The position numbers and the translations under genes are program-made. Below are positions 61,278 through 64,000 of a stretch of 64,000 nt of DNA, in pieces. Every line of letters starts with the position of its first letter. Within the stretch, counting starts at the first letter, position 1. The DNA is from Flavobacteriaceae bacterium HL-DH10. Its GTDB lineage: Bacteria; Bacteroidota; Bacteroidia; Flavobacteriales; Flavobacteriaceae. The notes under the pieces are model-generated. The model saw only the letters and a list, made by a program, of their open reading frames with translations, did not search any database and was not told the DNA's origin. Location: contig CP134536.1 in the NCBI GenBank assembly GCA_031826515.1, positions 2,424,501-2,488,500 on the forward strand, given 5' to 3'.

Positions 61278-62399
61278 ATGAACACAAAAAATCAAATAAA
61301 CCACAGTGTGCTAAGTTTATTGGCACTCATTGCTGTGGTTTTTATTTTATATGTATTAAAACCTTTTATAGTTCCTATAATATTCGCTATAATATTAAGC
61401 GTTATGATATTTCCTATTCAAAGGTTTCTTGAAAAAAAATGGCGATGCAACAGGTTGTTTGCAACCCTTACTTCTATAATAGTTTTGTTTTTTATAACGG
61501 CATTAATCTTTGCTTTAATTAGTACTAGGTTACTATATTTTATGGATAATAGCGAGGTTTACTCTCAAAAATTAGCAGAACTCTTCCATAAGTTTGTAAA
61601 TAGTATAGAGCACACGTTTAATATCGGGAATAATCGAATTTTTGCAAATCAGGAGTTAAAAGCCGAAAATATTATTAAAGACAATCTAGATAAAGTAGGT
61701 GTCGTTTTATCAGAATCTAGTAGCCTTTTAGGTGATTTAGTTTTAATACCCATTTATATTTTTTTCTTTTTATACTATAGAGCTTTTTTTAGAACATTTT
61801 TTTATAAAGCTTTTAAGTCAAAATCAAAATCATTTATAAATAGCATTTTAAAAAAGATTTATGAAATACAACAAAATTATTTATTAGGATTACTTAAGGT
61901 TATCGTTATAGTAGGTTGTTTAAATAGTTTAGGCTTGGTGCTTTTAGGAATAGGTAATCCGATTTTCTTCGGGTTTTTAGCAGCACTTTTATTATTAATT
62001 CCATATATAGGCGTTATTATTGGGTCGTTATTACCTGCCATTATAGCTTTGGCAACAAAAGACTCTGCTTGGTATGCTTTTGGTGTTATTGCCGTTTTTG
62101 GTTTTATTCAATTTTTAGAAGGTAATTTTATAACGCCCAAAATTACAGGGTCTAAAGTAAGTGTTAATGCCTTTGTTGTTATTACATCATTGGTTTTGTT
62201 TTCAATGCTTTGGGGAATAACAGGTATGATTTTAGCATTGCCAATTACGGCAACTTTAAAAATATTATTTGATAATACATCAGGATACGAAGCTTATGGT
62301 TTTCTTATAGGTGAGCCTATAGATAAACATTTACAAAGTAAAGCAAGGGGACGTTTAAAAAAATGGAAAAGTATTAGAAAAACTAAAAATGACGCCTAA
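61278..62399 (+). CDS. AI-2E/PerM-family membrane permease
   Basis: A 373-residue inner-membrane protein with about eight helices of the AI-2E transporter (PerM/YdiK/TqsA) family: LKPFIVPIIFAIILSVMIFPIQRFLEKKW at the N-terminus, and IPYIGVIIGSLLPAIIALA and LEGNFITPKITGSKVSVNAFVVITSLVLFSMLWG near the C-terminus. Members export autoinducer-2 or act as Na+/H+ or Na+/Li+ antiporters; substrate not readable here. Probably linked to the stress group rather than quorum sensing. Confidence 0.9.
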   Translation: MNTKNQINHSVLSLLALIAVVFILYVLKPFIVPIIFAIILSVMIFPIQRFLEKKWRCNRLFATLTSIIVLFFITALIFALISTRLLYFMDNSEVYSQKLAELFHKFVNSIEHTFNIGNNRIFANQELKAENIIKDNLDKVGVVLSESSSLLGDLVLIPIYIFFFLYYRAFFRTFFYKAFKSKSKSFINSILKKIYEIQQNYLLGLLKVIVIVGCLNSLGLVLLGIGNPIFFGFLAALLLLIPYIGVIIGSLLPAIIALATKDSAWYAFGVIAVFGFIQFLEGNFITPKITGSKVSVNAFVVITSLVLFSMLWGITGMILALPITATLKILFDNTSGYEAYGFLIGEPIDKHLQSKARGRLKKWKSIRKTKNDA

Positions 62400-62456
62400 A
62401 AATAAATTGAGGTTAAAACAAATTCCTTTCTTAACTTTACAATAATTATAATTTAT

Positions 62457-63020
62457 ATGATATTATTTATAAAGTTCGATTTTAATACTATTTGTAAAAA
62501 AGTTTTAGAGACAAAACTTAACGAGCTTAACATAAAACACAAAATTGTGGCTTTTGGAGAAATAGAGTTGCTAGAAAAAGTGCCTTCAGAAACATACGAA
62601 GCTTTAAATAATACTTTAATTGACTATGGTATCGAAATAGTTGAAAATCAAAAAAGTATTTTGGTTCAAAAAATAAAAGATGTTATTATTGATATGGTTT
62701 TTAATGATGACTCTACAGTAAATGTTAAAAGTTCGGTGTATTTGTCAGAAAAATTAGGTCATAGCTACGGGTATCTTTCCAATTTATTTTCAGAGGTTAC
62801 ATATACATCCATTGAAAATTTTATTATCATTCAAAAAATAGAATACACCAAACAACTTTTAATAACGACAGATTTAAGTTTAACCGAAATAGCTTTTAAG
62901 CTTAATTATTCTAGTGTAGCTCACTTAAGTACCCAATTTAAAAATACAACTGGTATTACACCTTCTGCTTTTCAGCGTATAATTTCAAAAAGAAGAATCA
63001 TATCACAACAAAAAAACTAA
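62457..63020 (+). CDS. AraC-type HTH regulator, short
   Basis: A 187-residue protein. Residues about 1-75 form an unrecognised N-terminal domain reminiscent of a small ferredoxin-like fold; residues 80-180 are an AraC helix-turn-helix (VYLSEKLGHSYGYLSNLFSEVTYTSIENFII, LSLTEIAFKLNYSSVAHLSTQFKNTTGITPSAF). It lies 10 nt before the response regulator gene and likely forms a regulatory unit with it. Confidence 0.85.
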   Translation: MILFIKFDFNTICKKVLETKLNELNIKHKIVAFGEIELLEKVPSETYEALNNTLIDYGIEIVENQKSILVQKIKDVIIDMVFNDDSTVNVKSSVYLSEKLGHSYGYLSNLFSEVTYTSIENFIIIQKIEYTKQLLITTDLSLTEIAFKLNYSSVAHLSTQFKNTTGITPSAFQRIISKRRIISQQKN

Positions 63021-63030
63021 CTAATATTAT

Positions 63031-63477
63031 ATGCCAAACGACTATATACATATTATTCTTGCTGATGATGACGAGGATGATAGATTGTTTTTTACCGATG
63101 CTTTTGATGAGTTAAATATGAATACCAAGGTAAATACCTTTAACGATGGTATTGAACTTATGGAATATTTAAACGCTGATGATGTTATATTGCCAAATGT
63201 GCTTTTTTTAGATTTAAATATGCCTAAAAAGTCGGGGATAGAATGCTTAAATGAAATTAAAGCCAATAGCAAAATGTCTGATATTGCCATTGCTATTTAT
63301 TCTACATCGGCATCAGAAGAAGATATAGAAGAAACCTTTGTGTTAGGGGCTAATATTTATATAAAAAAACCAAGTAGTTTTAAACAACTAAAAAAAGTGC
63401 TTTCAGAAGTTGTATCAATCAATTGGCAATACCATACTAACGGTTTAAACAAAGATAACTTTTTAATGAGATTGTAA
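63031..63477 (+). CDS. Single-domain response regulator (receiver only)
   Basis: A 148-residue CheY-like receiver with acidic pocket ADDDEDDR, phosphoacceptor Asp in VLFLDLNMPKKSG, Thr/Ser in IYSTSAS and Lys in IYIKKPSSF. There is no output domain, so it works through protein contacts. Its TAA stop overlaps the ATG of the following sensor gene (TAATG), so the pair is translationally coupled. Confidence 0.93.
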   Translation: MPNDYIHIILADDDEDDRLFFTDAFDELNMNTKVNTFNDGIELMEYLNADDVILPNVLFLDLNMPKKSGIECLNEIKANSKMSDIAIAIYSTSASEEDIEETFVLGANIYIKKPSSFKQLKKVLSEVVSINWQYHTNGLNKDNFLMRL

Positions 63478-64000
63478 TGTCAAAAAGATTATTTTCAAAA
63501 TCAGCTTTATTTTTAAAAATTATTTTTTTGGTTAGTGTATTTCTTGTCCTTTTAATAAGTGGTTTTACATATAAGCACATTTCTAATTTAACAAATTCTA
63601 CAAAACTGGTAGTAACCACTTATAAAGTTAATGTTGAGTTAGAACAGGTTATTTCATATTTAAAAGATGCCGAGAATGGTCATAGAAATTATATTTTAAC
63701 CAAAGATACGACGCACTTAGAGCCCTATTTGTCTGCTAGAGAAAAAGTTAATGTCTCTTTTGCTGAATTGAAAGAAGTGGCAAACCAGAATGAAGTACAA
63801 AAAGAAAACTTACGTATATTAAGTAAATATATTGACAATCTATTTAATAATTTTACCCAAACGAATGCTTTTGTTGGAAACAATCTAACATTAACAGAAG
63901 AGTTTAAATCCAATTTTTTTGAAGAAAAAATAATAATGGATTCTATTAGGCAAAAAGTAAATGAGATGATTGATCTTGAAAATAAACAGCTTAAAGAACG
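63477..64000 (+). CDS. CHASE3-domain sensor protein, 5' part (probable histidine kinase)
   Basis: The first 174 codons of a membrane sensor, cut by the window end. A first membrane helix (about residues 11-33, LFLKIIFLVSVFLVLLISGF) is followed by a CHASE3 extracytoplasmic domain (DAENGHRNYILTKDTTHLEPYLSAREKVNVSFAELKE). CHASE3 usually precedes a histidine kinase or similar module. Coupling to the receiver gene supports a two-component role. Confidence 0.85.
   Translation, partial: MSKRLFSKSALFLKIIFLVSVFLVLLISGFTYKHISNLTNSTKLVVTTYKVNVELEQVISYLKDAENGHRNYILTKDTTHLEPYLSAREKVNVSFAELKEVANQNEVQKENLRILSKYIDNLFNNFTQTNAFVGNNLTLTEEFKSNFFEEKIIMDSIRQKVNEMIDLENKQLKE

Noticed and set aside
61278-62399. Autoinducer-2 quorum sensing system
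   Set aside because: Only the permease family name suggests it; no luxS or lsr gene is present and many members transport ions.
1-64000. tRNA genes, IS elements or integrases
   Set aside because: No cloverleaf-like tRNA sequence, transposase or integrase frame was recognised anywhere in the window by reading; a dedicated search was not possible.

Overview
The window is AT-rich chromosomal DNA of a member of the Bacteroidota, almost certainly a (probably marine) Flavobacteriaceae. The evidence is paired SusC/SusD transporters, many lipoprotein glycosidases, a short RpoD, a PorT next to a menaquinone methyltransferase, a TamL-type barrel lipoprotein, promoters of the TTG-N17..23-TAnnTTTG type, and no clear Shine-Dalgarno sites.

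Region 1 (1-13895) is an arabinan utilisation locus, all on the + strand: the 3' part of a SusC receptor, SusD, a GH51 arabinofuranosidase, three exported lipoprotein GH43 enzymes (at least one an endo-arabinanase type), a GH127 beta-L-arabinofuranosidase, a GPH-family sugar symporter and a GH43 without signal peptide. The layout suggests cutting outside and in the periplasm, import of short arabino-oligosaccharides, and final hydrolysis in the cytoplasm.

Region 2 (14006-21750) holds an MtfA-like metallopeptidase, two tandem CBS-pair proteins, rpe, rpoD, a small unknown protein, an HTH regulator, and a short accessory strip of lipoproteins and secreted proteins that ends in decayed genes.

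Region 3 (22057-46027) is a large beta-mannan (acetylated gluco/galactomannan) locus. A + strand set has GH5, a CE2-like esterase, a sialate-O-acetylesterase-type esterase and GH3. A - strand six-gene operon has GH26, an SSS symporter, a GH130 mannosylglucose phosphorylase, an AGE-family epimerase, a second GH26 and a GH5_7-like mannanase. A divergent AraC regulator follows, then SusC, SusD, a TIG-type glycan-binding lipoprotein, a GH27 alpha-galactosidase and two wrecked GH2 genes. Mannobiose would be imported, epimerised to mannosylglucose and phosphorolysed to mannose-1-phosphate plus glucose.

Region 4 (46249-60034) is core genome: pnp, rpsO, accD (with an apparent one-base frameshift near its start), fbaA, tamL, an rRNA/tRNA methyltransferase, porT, menG, trkA and trkH.

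Region 5 (60301-64000) is a stress/signalling group: a small membrane protein, a broken dps, a CsbD-like protein, an AI-2E family permease, an AraC-type regulator, a response regulator and the start of a CHASE3 sensor protein that runs off the window.

The most notable signals are four or more recent gene ruins beside active pathways (two GH2 genes, dps, a lipoprotein), the accD frameshift in a seven-A run, and several dispersed or structured intergenic elements. I found no clearly unprecedented multi-gene system; tRNA genes, IS elements and CRISPR arrays were not seen.
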